NCBI GenBank assembly: GCA_963784425.1
Contig: CAWARM010000011.1
Coordinates: 806,001 to 870,000 of the forward strand
Length of the DNA: 64,000 nt
Direction of reading: 5' to 3'
From: SHZL01 sp963784425
GTDB taxonomy: Bacteria; Pseudomonadota; Gammaproteobacteria; Xanthomonadales; SZUA-36
Below, piece by piece: positions 1 through 8,585 of the stretch. How positions within the stretch are numbered: the first letter of the stretch is position 1; every line of letters begins with the position of its first letter. The notes under the pieces were generated by a model. The model was not told the origin of the DNA. It saw nothing but the letters and a program-made list of their open reading frames with translations, and ran no database searches. A program made the position numbers and the translations under genes.

Positions 1-837
1 CGGATGAAATACCCGCTGTTGTTCCGACGCGGAGAGGCGCGCGTAAAGCGGCAATATCTCGGTGTGGGCCAATCGCTGTTTAGCGAGGAATTCCCCAGCC
101 TCGCGGATTTCCCGCTCGCCGCTGAGGAAGACGAGAATATCCCCGTGTGGATCGAGCTTGCCCAACTGGCGCACCGCATCGGCAATGCCCTGGTACAGGT
201 CCCGATCGGTGGATTCCGTTTCGGTTTCCATTGAATCCAGTGGCTGGTAAACCAGTTCCACCGGAAAACCCCGGCCGGAAATTTCGATCACGGGCGCAGC
301 ATTGAAGTGCCGGGAAAACTTTGCCGTGTCGATGGTGGCCGAAGTAATGACTAGTTTCAGGTCCGGCCGGCGGATAGTGAGCATTTTCAGGTAGCCCAGC
401 AGGAAATCAATGTTCAGGCTGCGCTCATGCGCCTCGTCGACGATCAAGGCGTCATAAGCCGCCAATTCAGGATCACGCAGAGTTTCAGCCAGCAGGATTC
501 CATCGGTCATGAACTTTATCCGGCATCCCGGGTTGGACCTGTCGCGGAACCGCACCTGGTAACCCACTACCTGGCCAATCTCCGACTGCAATTCCTCGGC
601 CACGCGTTGCGCCATGGCACTGGCGGCAATGCGGCGTGGTTGGGTACAGCCTATTTGCCCGCGCGAACCAAAACCGGCCTCAAGGCACAGCTTGGGAATC
701 TGGGTGGTCTTGCCCGAGCCTGTTTCACCGGCAATGATCAGGATGGGATGGTCATGGATTGCACGCAGGATCTCTTCCCGGTGTGCGGTGATGGGCAGCG
801 CAGGGTCATAGGATAGTGTGGGTGCGCGTTGCTGCAT
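1..837 (-). CDS. hrpA: ATP-dependent RNA helicase HrpA (5' part; gene runs off the window)
   Basis: DEAH-box helicase of the HrpA family, which unwinds RNA and in E. coli acts in mRNA processing and rescue of stalled ribosomes. Seen in the 279 residues present: Walker A GETGSGKT at about 37-44, a TQPRR motif near 65, DEAH at 134-137 and an SAT motif about 30 residues later. The start chosen is the ATG at 835-837; it leaves only about 36 residues before the P-loop, whereas E. coli HrpA has a longer N-terminal extension, so this is a short-N-terminus form. The C-terminal two thirds lie beyond base 1. It is divergent from the threonine aldolase gene, with 130 bp between them. HrpB is less likely because of the TQPRR/YQVRF region. 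Confidence 0.88.
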   Translation of the reverse strand, partial: MQQRAPTLSYDPALPITAHREEILRAIHDHPILIIAGETGSGKTTQIPKLCLEAGFGSRGQIGCTQPRRIAASAMAQRVAEELQSEIGQVVGYQVRFRDRSNPGCRIKFMTDGILLAETLRDPELAAYDALIVDEAHERSLNIDFLLGYLKMLTIRRPDLKLVITSATIDTAKFSRHFNAAPVIEISGRGFPVELVYQPLDSMETETESTDRDLYQGIADAVRQLGKLDPHGDILVFLSGEREIREAGEFLAKQRLAHTEILPLYARLSASEQQRVFHP

Positions 838-933
838 AAGGGGCGCATTATCACAGTGCCCGGCAAGTGCTGCCAGTTCCCCGCCCGAATCTGCCGGCTG
901 TGTGGTGTTGCGGACAAGTCCGGCCCGAAAACC

Positions 934-939
934 TATAAT
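934..939 (+). promoter_or_regulatory. Probable -10 box for the aldolase-cytochrome operon
   Basis: A perfect TATAAT lies 28 bp upstream of the aldolase ATG in the 130-bp divergent spacer. The best -35 candidate, TTGCGG at 908-913, is 20 bp away, which is longer than ideal. A perfect 12-bp palindrome (CGGAC-AA-GTCCG, 911-922) sits between the two and could be an operator. Weak evidence from sequence only. Confidence 0.35.
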
Positions 940-967
940 CCTTCTTTTTGCCACACATCGGACCCAC

Positions 968-2014
968 ATGGAACTGAACTTCAGAAGTGATAATGAATCA
1001 CCGGCGGCAGCGGAAATTCTCGAAGCCGTGGTGGAGGCCAACCGGGGCACCGCATGGTCGTATGCAGAGGATCAGTGGAGCGCACGACTGAATGCGGCGT
1101 TTTCCGACCTCTTTGGCATTGCTACAACTGTTGTTCCGCTGTCCACGGGCACTGCCGTCAACAGCATTGCACTTGCTACGGTGACACCTCCCTGGGGTTC
1201 GGTGTACTGCCATGAAGGCGCACACATCCTGCAGGACGAAGGCGGAGCGCCGGAGTTTTTTGGCAATGGCCTGCGCCTCGTCGGCGTGGCCGGCGCCAAC
1301 GGCAAGTTGAATGCAACTGATTTGCGCCATGCCATCAAGAGTAACGACGGACACGGAGTGCACAGCTACCTCTCCAGCGCACTCAGCCTGACTCAATGCA
1401 CCGAGGCCGGTACCCTGTACCAGCCGCATGAAATCGCTGCGCTGTGTGACGTAGCAAAAGAATTCAACATGGCGCGGCACATGGACGGCGCACGCTTCGC
1501 CAATGCAACGGCCGCGCTGGGGTGCTCACCAGCTTCCATCACCTGGCAGGCCGGGGTGCAGATGCTGTCTTTTGGCGCCAGCAAGAATGGCTGCCTGGCC
1601 GCTGAAGCCCTGCTGTTTTTCGGTGAAACCCAATGGCAGGAGCGTGCCGAACGCCTGCGTAAACGATCCGGACACCTGCTGAGCAAGATGCGCTTTGTAT
1701 CGGCACAGCTACTGGCCTATATCAAGGATGACCGCTGGTTAAAGCTGGCCGGCCACGCCAATCGCCAGGCTGCGCAATTCGCCGCGGCCGTGCGGGCTCA
1801 CGCGCAGGCAGAACTGGAATTCCCGCCTGCTGCCAACGAAGTATTCGTACGCTGGTCGGCATCCGGCTTTGCTGCGCTGGCTGCGGCGGGAATCCAGTTC
1901 CTGGACTGGCCCGGCCGCACTGACCTGGCCCGTTTCGTTTTTTCCCATAGCACCAGCGACAAAGAAACCGAAGTCTTGTGCCAAACACTGCAAAGCCTGA
2001 AAGATCAGTTATGA
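968..2014 (+). CDS. ltaE: Low-specificity L-threonine aldolase
   Basis: PLP-dependent enzyme of the beta-eliminating lyase family that cleaves L-threonine or L-allo-threonine to glycine and acetaldehyde. The start is the ATG at 968, giving 348 residues beginning MELNFRSDNES. The frame stays open about 50 codons upstream, but that stretch crosses the promoter region and has no family similarity. Seen: the RSDN opening typical of the family, an HxDGARFANA substrate motif (as MDGARFANA) and a SFGASKNG segment near residue 200-208, whose lysine would bind PLP. The stop overlaps the ATG of the downstream cytochrome gene (ATGA, 2011-2014), so the two are probably translated together, an unusual pairing. 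Confidence 0.9.
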   Translation: MELNFRSDNESPAAAEILEAVVEANRGTAWSYAEDQWSARLNAAFSDLFGIATTVVPLSTGTAVNSIALATVTPPWGSVYCHEGAHILQDEGGAPEFFGNGLRLVGVAGANGKLNATDLRHAIKSNDGHGVHSYLSSALSLTQCTEAGTLYQPHEIAALCDVAKEFNMARHMDGARFANATAALGCSPASITWQAGVQMLSFGASKNGCLAAEALLFFGETQWQERAERLRKRSGHLLSKMRFVSAQLLAYIKDDRWLKLAGHANRQAAQFAAAVRAHAQAELEFPPAANEVFVRWSASGFAALAAAGIQFLDWPGRTDLARFVFSHSTSDKETEVLCQTLQSLKDQL

Positions 2015-4218
2015 AAAATGCTGCTACCGTGTGCCGTGCAGCTCTCATGCTTTTCTGCCTGATGCTCCTGGCGCTTGCGCTGCAGTCCACCGCAATGGCT
2101 GTTGAATCTGCCTATGTCGGCAGTGAGTCCTGCAAAGGATGCCATGCAACGGCCTGGGCCAACTGGCGCAGCTCGGATCATTACCAGGCCATGTTGCCGG
2201 CTACGGATGAGACGGTCCTTGGTGATTTCAACAACGCAAGCTTCGCGTACGCCGGAAACACGCATCGCTTCTTCCGCCGTGACGGCAAGTACTTCGCGGA
2301 GTCCGATAACGCGCAAGGCGAGATGCAGGAATTCGAAATCGCCTACATTTTTGGCCACTACCCGCTGCAACAATATCTCGTGGGTTTTCCGGACGGACGA
2401 TTCCAGGTTCTGGGCATTGCATGGGACAGCCGCCCGAAAGCAGAGGGTGGCCAGCGCTGGTACCACCTGTATCCGGACGAAGCAATCACCCATGCAGACG
2501 TTCTGCACTGGACCGGCAGTTTTCAGAACTGGAACAGCCGCTGCGCAGCCTGCCATTCAACCGAACTGAAGAAAAATTACTCACCGGCGACGAATTCCTA
2601 TGCCACGCACTGGGCGGAAATCAATGTTGGATGCGAAGCCTGCCATGGTCCGGGTGCTGCGCATGTCAAATGGGCAGCGACCGGTCGGGCTGCGAAAGAC
2701 CCTGGCTTCAGCAACGTGCTGACCGGCAAAGGGGTGTGGGCCAAAGAGGGTGACAAGACCACTTTGCAGCGGCAGGACGGCGGCAACGCCGAGAGCCAGT
2801 TGGGTGTCTGCGCTGCTTGCCACTCACGCCGCACGGAATTATCCGAAGACCACGCCGGAAAGCCCTTCAGCGACCTGTTTGAATTGCGCCTGCTGGAACA
2901 GGACATGTATTTTGCAGACGGGCAGATACGGGAAGAGGTTTACGAGTACGGTTCCTTCCTGCAGAGCAAAATGCACACAGCAGGCGTGGCCTGCACTAAT
3001 TGCCATGAGCCGCACAGTGGCAAGCTGCTGGCCGAAGGCAATGCACTGTGCGGGCAGTGCCACCAGGCCGCCACCTACGACCGGCCCGAGCATCATCACC
3101 ACCCGGTCGCCAGCACAGGTGCCGCATGCGTGAACTGCCATATGCCCAGCACCACCTATATGGGCGTGGACGCCAGGCGTGACCACAGCCTGCGCATTCC
3201 GGAGCCGGCACTGACTGTTGAAATGGGAATTCCCAACGCCTGCAATCGTTGCCACCAAGACCGGGATGCAGCCTGGGCAGCCTCAGCGGTCGCAGGCTGG
3301 AATCCGCACGCTGGCTCAAAACTTGCGCAGGCGCGGGTCATGACTGCCGCATGGCAGGACCAGGCCTATGCCCTGCCGGGCTTGATCGCATTGGCCAATG
3401 AACCCGGCCAGCCGGCCATTTTACGCGCCACGGCGGTATTGGAATCCGCGCGATTCCCGTCGCAGGAGGTTTTGGCCATGATCCAGCAGCAACTGGGCGA
3501 TCCGGACCCGCTGGTGCGCGGTGCTGCTGCCCGGGCGCTGGAGCAACTACCCACCACAAACCGCTATGCCTTGCTACAACCCCTGATTACCGACCCCAGC
3601 AAATCCGTGCGCATGGAAGTAGCGCGCGTGCTGGCGGACATGTCACCGGACCGGGTATCAGCAAATGGCCAGGGCGAACTGATCGCGCTGCGCGATGAAT
3701 ACCTGGATGCATTGAAACTCAATGCCGACATGCCGGAGTCGCTGTTGAACCTCGGTACCTATATGTCACTGGCCGGCCAACCGGAAGAAGCCGAGCGGGC
3801 CTATCGCCAGGCGCTAAAGCTCTCACCGGGATTTGTTCCGGCCATGATCAATCTTGCCGACCTGTACCGCGCGGCGGGGCTGGACAGCGAGGCCGGCAAG
3901 CTGCTGCAGTCGGCGATCGAAATCGCGCCAGGCTCGGCGCCCGCTCAACACGCCATGGGCCTGCTGAAGGTGCGTCAACATCAGCTGGCCCAGGCTATTC
4001 CCTTCCTCAAGTTATCCGCTGAGCTCGACCCGGCCAATAGCCGCTATGACTATGTTTACGCTGTGGCGCTGTACGAAACGGGCCAGAAACAACAGGCAGT
4101 GGCCGTGCTGGAACAGTCGCTGGTGAAACATCCGGGCAACCCCGAAATCAGGTCTGCCTTGCAGGCCTATTACACGCAACTGGGGGAGACCGCCAAACTC
4201 AAGGCCCTGGAGCGCTAG
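2011..4218 (+). CDS. Periplasmic octaheme c-type cytochrome with HEAT and TPR repeats
   Basis: A 735-residue exported multiheme cytochrome. Seen: an N-terminal signal peptide with a long Leu/Met-rich core ending near STAMA; eight CxxCH heme sites (about residues 41, 179, 209, 268, 328, 347, 373 and 411); HEAT-like alpha repeats at about 460-540; and tandem TPR motifs from about 565 to the C-terminus. The heme part resembles the cytochrome c554/doubled-CxxCH group. The substrate cannot be told from sequence. A role in periplasmic electron transfer, scaffolded by the TPR domain, is an inference. The ATG at 2011 is preferred over an in-frame start at 1978 because it gives a normal signal peptide and overlaps the aldolase stop. 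The 3' end overlaps the convergent pgeF gene by 4 bp. Confidence 0.85.
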   Translation: MKNAATVCRAALMLFCLMLLALALQSTAMAVESAYVGSESCKGCHATAWANWRSSDHYQAMLPATDETVLGDFNNASFAYAGNTHRFFRRDGKYFAESDNAQGEMQEFEIAYIFGHYPLQQYLVGFPDGRFQVLGIAWDSRPKAEGGQRWYHLYPDEAITHADVLHWTGSFQNWNSRCAACHSTELKKNYSPATNSYATHWAEINVGCEACHGPGAAHVKWAATGRAAKDPGFSNVLTGKGVWAKEGDKTTLQRQDGGNAESQLGVCAACHSRRTELSEDHAGKPFSDLFELRLLEQDMYFADGQIREEVYEYGSFLQSKMHTAGVACTNCHEPHSGKLLAEGNALCGQCHQAATYDRPEHHHHPVASTGAACVNCHMPSTTYMGVDARRDHSLRIPEPALTVEMGIPNACNRCHQDRDAAWAASAVAGWNPHAGSKLAQARVMTAAWQDQAYALPGLIALANEPGQPAILRATAVLESARFPSQEVLAMIQQQLGDPDPLVRGAAARALEQLPTTNRYALLQPLITDPSKSVRMEVARVLADMSPDRVSANGQGELIALRDEYLDALKLNADMPESLLNLGTYMSLAGQPEEAERAYRQALKLSPGFVPAMINLADLYRAAGLDSEAGKLLQSAIEIAPGSAPAQHAMGLLKVRQHQLAQAIPFLKLSAELDPANSRYDYVYAVALYETGQKQQAVAVLEQSLVKHPGNPEIRSALQAYYTQLGETAKLKALER

Positions 4219-4982
4219 GATTCCAGCCAAATCAGAGTGGCCATGCGCCCGGTCACCTTGTCCCGGCGGTAAGAAAAAAAGCGCTCCGGCTCGCGGTAGG
4301 TACAATATCCACCGCCACTGATCTCGCCAACACCCGCCCGCTGCAACCGCTGCCGGGCAAGGGCATACAGGTCACACAGCCAGCGCGCCCCGTGCGGGGC
4401 AAAGGCCATGGATGCCTCTTCGCTGCCCGACACAAATGCGGCGCGCACTTCATCGCCAACCACGAAGACCTCAGGCCCTATGGCCGGACCCAGCCAGGCC
4501 AGCAAGGTATCCGGCCGGCACCCCAGGGACTGCACAGTTTGCTCCAGTACGCCGTCCAGCAGTCCGCGCCAGCCCGCGTGGGCCGCTGCCACGCGCGTGC
4601 CCTCACGATTACACAATAAAACCGGCAGACAATCTGCGCTCAGTACGGTACAGACCTGGCCCGGCCGGGTAGCAAGCTGGGCGTCGGCAACGATTTCCGC
4701 CGCTGCCGATGCCGATGCCGATGCAGGCGCCGCAATGCCCGTGGCCGGATGGCAAAATACCCGGGTGCCGTGCTCCTGGCGCAGCCAGACGGGATCAGCC
4801 GGCAAGCAGCTGCGCAACAATGCGCGGTTTCTGAGTATGGCGCTTACTTCGTCACCACAGGTCGCCCCGAGGTTCATGCTGCTCCATGGGCCCGTACTGA
4901 AACCACCCCTGCGGGTAGTGCTGATGGCCCGAACCCTGGCCGGCGCATTCCACGGGGGAGTAATCCAATCGGTGTTCATCAT
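4215..4982 (-). CDS. pgeF: Peptidoglycan editing factor PgeF (YfiH/laccase-fold)
   Basis: 255-residue member of the DUF152/YfiH family. PgeF removes wrongly built UDP-MurNAc-L-Ser or Gly-type precursors; some relatives act on purine nucleosides. Seen: the three metal-site segments QEHG, ADCLPVLL and HAGWRGL in the expected order, and the usual FFSYRRD near the C-terminus. The start overlaps the rluD stop by ATGA at 4979-4982; rluD-pgeF is a conserved gene pair. Odd: a low-complexity Ala/Ser stretch (ASASASAA) encoded by repeated GCCGAT hexamers at about 4705-4722, probably a surface-loop expansion. Confidence 0.93.
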   Translation of the reverse strand: MMNTDWITPPWNAPARVRAISTTRRGGFSTGPWSSMNLGATCGDEVSAILRNRALLRSCLPADPVWLRQEHGTRVFCHPATGIAAPASASASAAAEIVADAQLATRPGQVCTVLSADCLPVLLCNREGTRVAAAHAGWRGLLDGVLEQTVQSLGCRPDTLLAWLGPAIGPEVFVVGDEVRAAFVSGSEEASMAFAPHGARWLCDLYALARQRLQRAGVGEISGGGYCTYREPERFFSYRRDKVTGRMATLIWLES

Positions 4983-6013
4983 GTCTTTAGCCGGGTTTTT
5001 TGCTGGGTTGTTTGCCGTGCTGATTTTCGCAACAGTTCAAGCAACTGGCCCATGTCTGCAGGCAATGGCGCATGGAATTCAAGCTGCCTCTCATCGGCCG
5101 GATGCTGCAGCTTCAAGGTGCGGGCGTGCAATGCCTGCCGGGGAAACTGCCGCACCGCCTCGATCAGCTCGGGGCTCATGCCTTTTACCGAGCGCGGGTT
5201 GCGCCCGTATACCGTGTCACCCACAACAGGAAATCCCAGGTGTGAAAGGTGCACGCGGATCTGGTGGGTGCGGCCGGTTTCCAGTGACACCTCGAGGTGG
5301 GTAAACCCTTGGAAGGCCTGCAGGATACGAAAATGTGTAACCGAAGGGCGGCCCGCAGTAACTACCGCCATGCGTTTACGATCGCGGGGATGGCGGCCAA
5401 TCGGTTCATCCACCGTGGCTACGCCGCGCATTTCACCCCGGCATATGGTTTCATATACCCGGCTCATGCTCCTGGTTTGCAACTGGTTTACCAGGCTGGT
5501 ATGAGCGCGCAATGAGCGGGCCACCACCATCACTCCGCTGGTGTCCTTGTCCAGACGATGCACTATGCCCGACCGGGGAAGAGCCGCAAGGCCGGGGTCC
5601 AAATGCAGTAAAGCGTTCTGCAAGGTGCCATCGCGGTTGCCTGCTGCCGGATGAACCACCAAACCGGCCGGCTTGTTGATGATCAGCAGATCTTCGTCGC
5701 TGTAGATCACGTCCAGCCCTATGGCCTGCGGCAGCACCGAATCATCGAGTTCCGGTTCTGCATCAATGCACAAGACTTCGTTTCCCGCAATCTTGTAGGT
5801 TGGCTTGGCGCAACTTCCGTTGACCGTCAGCTCGCCGCTGCGTATCCATTTCTGCAGCCGCGCCCTGGAATAGTCAGCAAACAGGGTGCTGGCGACCTGG
5901 TCCAGCCTGCTGCCTGCGAGATCAGGTGCAGCTATGGCTTTGTGCCTGATCCTTTTACCCGGTGCTTCATGCAGGGCCGGAGGCTGTTTCATGCCCCCCG
6001 ATTCGGTTATCAT
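4979..6013 (-). CDS. rluD: 23S rRNA pseudouridine synthase RluD
   Basis: 344-residue RluA-family synthase that makes pseudouridines 1911, 1915 and 1917 in helix 69 of 23S rRNA. Seen: an N-terminal S4 RNA-binding domain (DYSRARLQKWI region), the NKPAGLVVHP segment, the catalytic-aspartate motif HRLDKDTSG, and the C-terminal ETGRTHQIRVH motif. The start is the ATG at 6011-6013; an alternative in-frame ATG at 5992 would remove seven residues. The frame is open much further upstream but lies antisense to bamD there. Only 30 bp separate it from the divergent bamD start, so their promoters must overlap or be very compact. Confidence 0.93.
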   Translation of the reverse strand: MITESGGMKQPPALHEAPGKRIRHKAIAAPDLAGSRLDQVASTLFADYSRARLQKWIRSGELTVNGSCAKPTYKIAGNEVLCIDAEPELDDSVLPQAIGLDVIYSDEDLLIINKPAGLVVHPAAGNRDGTLQNALLHLDPGLAALPRSGIVHRLDKDTSGVMVVARSLRAHTSLVNQLQTRSMSRVYETICRGEMRGVATVDEPIGRHPRDRKRMAVVTAGRPSVTHFRILQAFQGFTHLEVSLETGRTHQIRVHLSHLGFPVVGDTVYGRNPRSVKGMSPELIEAVRQFPRQALHARTLKLQHPADERQLEFHAPLPADMGQLLELLRKSARQTTQQKTRLKT

Positions 6014-6043
6014 GCAGCGTCCTCCGATCGCCTGGTTTTTTCT

Positions 6044-6874
6044 ATGACGTTCCGTTCCAGTCACTTTGTTGATACCCGTGCCCTGCGCTTGCTCGCCGTG
6101 ATCCTTGCCGGATTGATGTTGCTTGCCTCGGGTTGCCGCAAAGATGTGGAGTTTGACGATGACCGATCTGCTGCTGACCTGTATGCCGATGCCAAGCAGT
6201 CTCTGGACAGCAAGTCCTGGGACCGGGCCATTCAAAGTTACAAACACTTGCAAACCCGCTATCCATTCGGGCGCTATACCGAGCAGTCCATGCTGGATCT
6301 TTCGTACGCCTATTTCAAGGCCCACGAGGCGCAGAATGCCCTGTCCACCCTGAACCGTTTCATTCGTACCTATCCCACCCACCCCAATGTCGATTACGCT
6401 TTCTATCTGAAGGGCCTGGTGAACTACGAGGAAAACCTTGGTTTCCTGGAGCGCCTCATGCCCAAGCGGGTGCGCGACCGGGACCAGACCAAACTGCGTG
6501 ATGCTTTTGTAGATTTCAGTGAACTGCTGCGCCGTTTTCCCGATAGCCGCTACGTACCCGATGCACGCCAGCGCATGGTGTACCTGCGTAACAACCTTGC
6601 CGCCTACGAAATAGGTGTGGCGAATTTCTACATGGGCTACAAGGCTTATGTCGCTGCAGCCAACAGGGCGCGATTCGCACTCGAGACCTACCCCAACACG
6701 CCGGAGGAAGAGGATGCTTTGGTAATGCTGCACCAGGCGTATACCGAACTCAACCTGACTGAATTGGCTGACAGCACCATGCAGGTGCTTAAGCTCAACT
6801 ACCCCAATAACTATTACGTATTGGGTGAGAAAAAGAAACGCGATTGGCTCGATTGGCTGTGGCCCTTCGACTAA
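6044..6874 (+). CDS. bamD: Outer membrane assembly lipoprotein BamD (ComL)
   Basis: 276-residue lipoprotein of the BAM complex, which inserts beta-barrel proteins into the outer membrane. Seen: an N-terminal signal with lipobox LASGC (cysteine near residue 30) followed by five TPR-type repeats, including LQTRYPFGRYTEQ and the RRFPDSRYVPDARQRM segment that is highly typical of BamD. The start at 6044 gives a normal lipoprotein signal. The bamD/rluD divergent arrangement is conserved in Gammaproteobacteria. A hairpin followed by a T-run (6905-6942) downstream probably ends transcription. Confidence 0.94.
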   Translation: MTFRSSHFVDTRALRLLAVILAGLMLLASGCRKDVEFDDDRSAADLYADAKQSLDSKSWDRAIQSYKHLQTRYPFGRYTEQSMLDLSYAYFKAHEAQNALSTLNRFIRTYPTHPNVDYAFYLKGLVNYEENLGFLERLMPKRVRDRDQTKLRDAFVDFSELLRRFPDSRYVPDARQRMVYLRNNLAAYEIGVANFYMGYKAYVAAANRARFALETYPNTPEEEDALVMLHQAYTELNLTELADSTMQVLKLNYPNNYYVLGEKKKRDWLDWLWPFD

Positions 6875-6900
6875 TTTCCCTGATTAAGGCTGCGGCAAGC

Positions 6901-6935
6901 TTAGGGAAACTCTGATCTATTCAGAGCTTCCTTAA
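6901..6935 (+). repeat. 35-bp palindromic element, copy 1, doubling as bamD terminator
   Basis: Two 15-bp arms (6901-6915 and 6921-6935) pair around a 5-base loop with two mismatches, one of them a G-T wobble. The arms run from TTAGGGAAACTCTGA to its near-complement. The + strand hairpin is followed by seven T residues (6936-6942), the form of a rho-independent terminator for bamD; the T-run reaches into the 3' end of the convergent nadE gene. The same sequence occurs inverted at 52526-52559, so this is a dispersed element rather than only a terminator. TTA/TAA ends hint at a target-site duplication of a miniature transposable element. Confidence 0.65.
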
Positions 6936-8563
6936 TTTTTTTCCTTCCAGCTGTATTCGCGCCAGCCCGAAGTAATCGGGTAGCGCCGGTCCCTTCCGAA
7001 TGCCCGGTCCGTTATGCGGGCGCCTGGCGGACCCTGGCGGCGCTTGTATTCATTCAACAATACCAGCCTGGCTACGCGCCGCACCATGGCTTCGTCAAAC
7101 CCTTCAGCGGTAATTTTGGCAATTGACCAATCCCGCTCCACATACAGGTGCAGGACCTGGTCGAGTACCTCGTAGGGCGGAAGGGAGTCCTGGTCCGTCT
7201 GACCGGGGCGCAACTCGGCGGAAGGGGGCCGGCTGATGACACCCTCGGGAATGCACGGGCTGAGGCTGTTCCTGAAACGCGCCAGTTGATAAACCCTGGT
7301 CTTGAAACAATCCAGCAAGGGACCATAACCTCCGCACATGTCACCGTAAATGGTGCAATAGCCCACGGCGATTTCACTCTTGTTGCCGGTGGTGAGCGGC
7401 AGCCAGCCAAACTTATTGGACAGGGCCATGACGAGGTTGCCGCGCGCGCGGGCTTGCAGGTTCTCCTCGGTGACATCTGCAGCCATCCCGGCAAACGACG
7501 GGGCCAGCAGCATGTTGATGGCCTCAAATGCGGGTTCAATGCTGATGCAGCGATGGTCCACGCCCAGCTCCACCGCCTGCTGCTGCGCAAGCTCAATGCT
7601 CAGCCCCGAGGTGTGCCGCGAGGGCATCATCACCGTATGCACGTGCTTGGCACCCAAAGCGTCCACCGCCAGCGCCAGCAGCAAAGCAGAATCGATTCCG
7701 CCGGAAAGCCCGAATACCACGTCGCTGAAGCCGTTCTTGTGCACGTAATCGGCCAGGCCACAGGTCAGCACCCGGTACACTTCTGCCTGCGAATCCGCGG
7801 GTGGCGCGGGCCAGTCCAATGCTTCCAGTCGCCCCGGGCCGGGATGGAATTCCGCCAGCAGCAGGGCTTCGTCACACAATGGACCGGGAGTGGATATCTG
7901 CCCGTCCCGGTTCATCAGCATGCTGCGGCCATCGAACACCAGTTCATCCTGCCCGCCCACGAGGTTGCAGTACACCACTGGCAAGCCGTGTTCCGCGTGA
8001 TTGGCAGTGAGCGCGGCCACCCGGGCTGCCAGCTTGTCGCCATCGTAGGGAGACGCATTGGGAGTGAGCAGCAGTTCCGCACCGGCCATGCGGGCCTGGC
8101 GGGCTGACTCCAGGCCCCACAGGTCTTCGCAGATGATCACTCCGAGTTGACAGCCCTTGAGCTCGATCACCAGCGGCGCGGAGCCCGGCGTAAAGTACCG
8201 GCGTTCATCGAATACCGCGTAATTCGGCAGGTTTTGCTTGTCGTAACGGCCAATGATTTCCCCGCTGCGAATCCAGCTCACTGAATTGTAGCGCTGGCCC
8301 AACTGCAACCAGGGATGACCGATGATCACATCGATATCCTGCACAGCTGCGGCCAGGGCGTGCAGCGCCTGTCCTGCAGAGCGCATGAATCCAGGGCGGA
8401 GCAAGAGGTCTTCGGGCGGGTAGCCAGTCAGTGCAAGCTCGGGAAAAAGCAACAGATCTGCCTGTGCTTCCCGGGCCTGGCGCACCAGAGCCAGGGCTTT
8501 GTCCAGGTTGCCGGATATATCCCCAACCAGGAAATCGTGTTGAGCAAGTGCCAGCCGGATCAT
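6932..8563 (-). CDS. nadE: Glutamine-dependent NAD+ synthetase
   Basis: 543-residue two-domain enzyme that amidates nicotinic acid adenine dinucleotide to NAD+. Seen: an N-terminal nitrilase-like glutaminase domain with the Glu of FPELALTGYPPEDLL, a central Lys region and the catalytic Cys in VIICEDLW; then an NAD synthetase domain with the P-loop SGGIDSALLLALAVDALG. The length matches bacterial two-domain NadE. It lies 22 bp downstream of sucD on the same strand, with no clear functional link, and converges on bamD. Confidence 0.93.
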   Translation of the reverse strand: MIRLALAQHDFLVGDISGNLDKALALVRQAREAQADLLLFPELALTGYPPEDLLLRPGFMRSAGQALHALAAAVQDIDVIIGHPWLQLGQRYNSVSWIRSGEIIGRYDKQNLPNYAVFDERRYFTPGSAPLVIELKGCQLGVIICEDLWGLESARQARMAGAELLLTPNASPYDGDKLAARVAALTANHAEHGLPVVYCNLVGGQDELVFDGRSMLMNRDGQISTPGPLCDEALLLAEFHPGPGRLEALDWPAPPADSQAEVYRVLTCGLADYVHKNGFSDVVFGLSGGIDSALLLALAVDALGAKHVHTVMMPSRHTSGLSIELAQQQAVELGVDHRCISIEPAFEAINMLLAPSFAGMAADVTEENLQARARGNLVMALSNKFGWLPLTTGNKSEIAVGYCTIYGDMCGGYGPLLDCFKTRVYQLARFRNSLSPCIPEGVISRPPSAELRPGQTDQDSLPPYEVLDQVLHLYVERDWSIAKITAEGFDEAMVRRVARLVLLNEYKRRQGPPGARITDRAFGRDRRYPITSGWREYSWKEKN

Positions 8564-8585
8564 GGTGCCTGCCAGCGTCTCAAGT

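Noticed and set aside
6014..6733. 240-codon N-terminal extension of rluD
   Set aside because: It lies antisense to bamD and has no S4 or synthase features; family members start near 6013.
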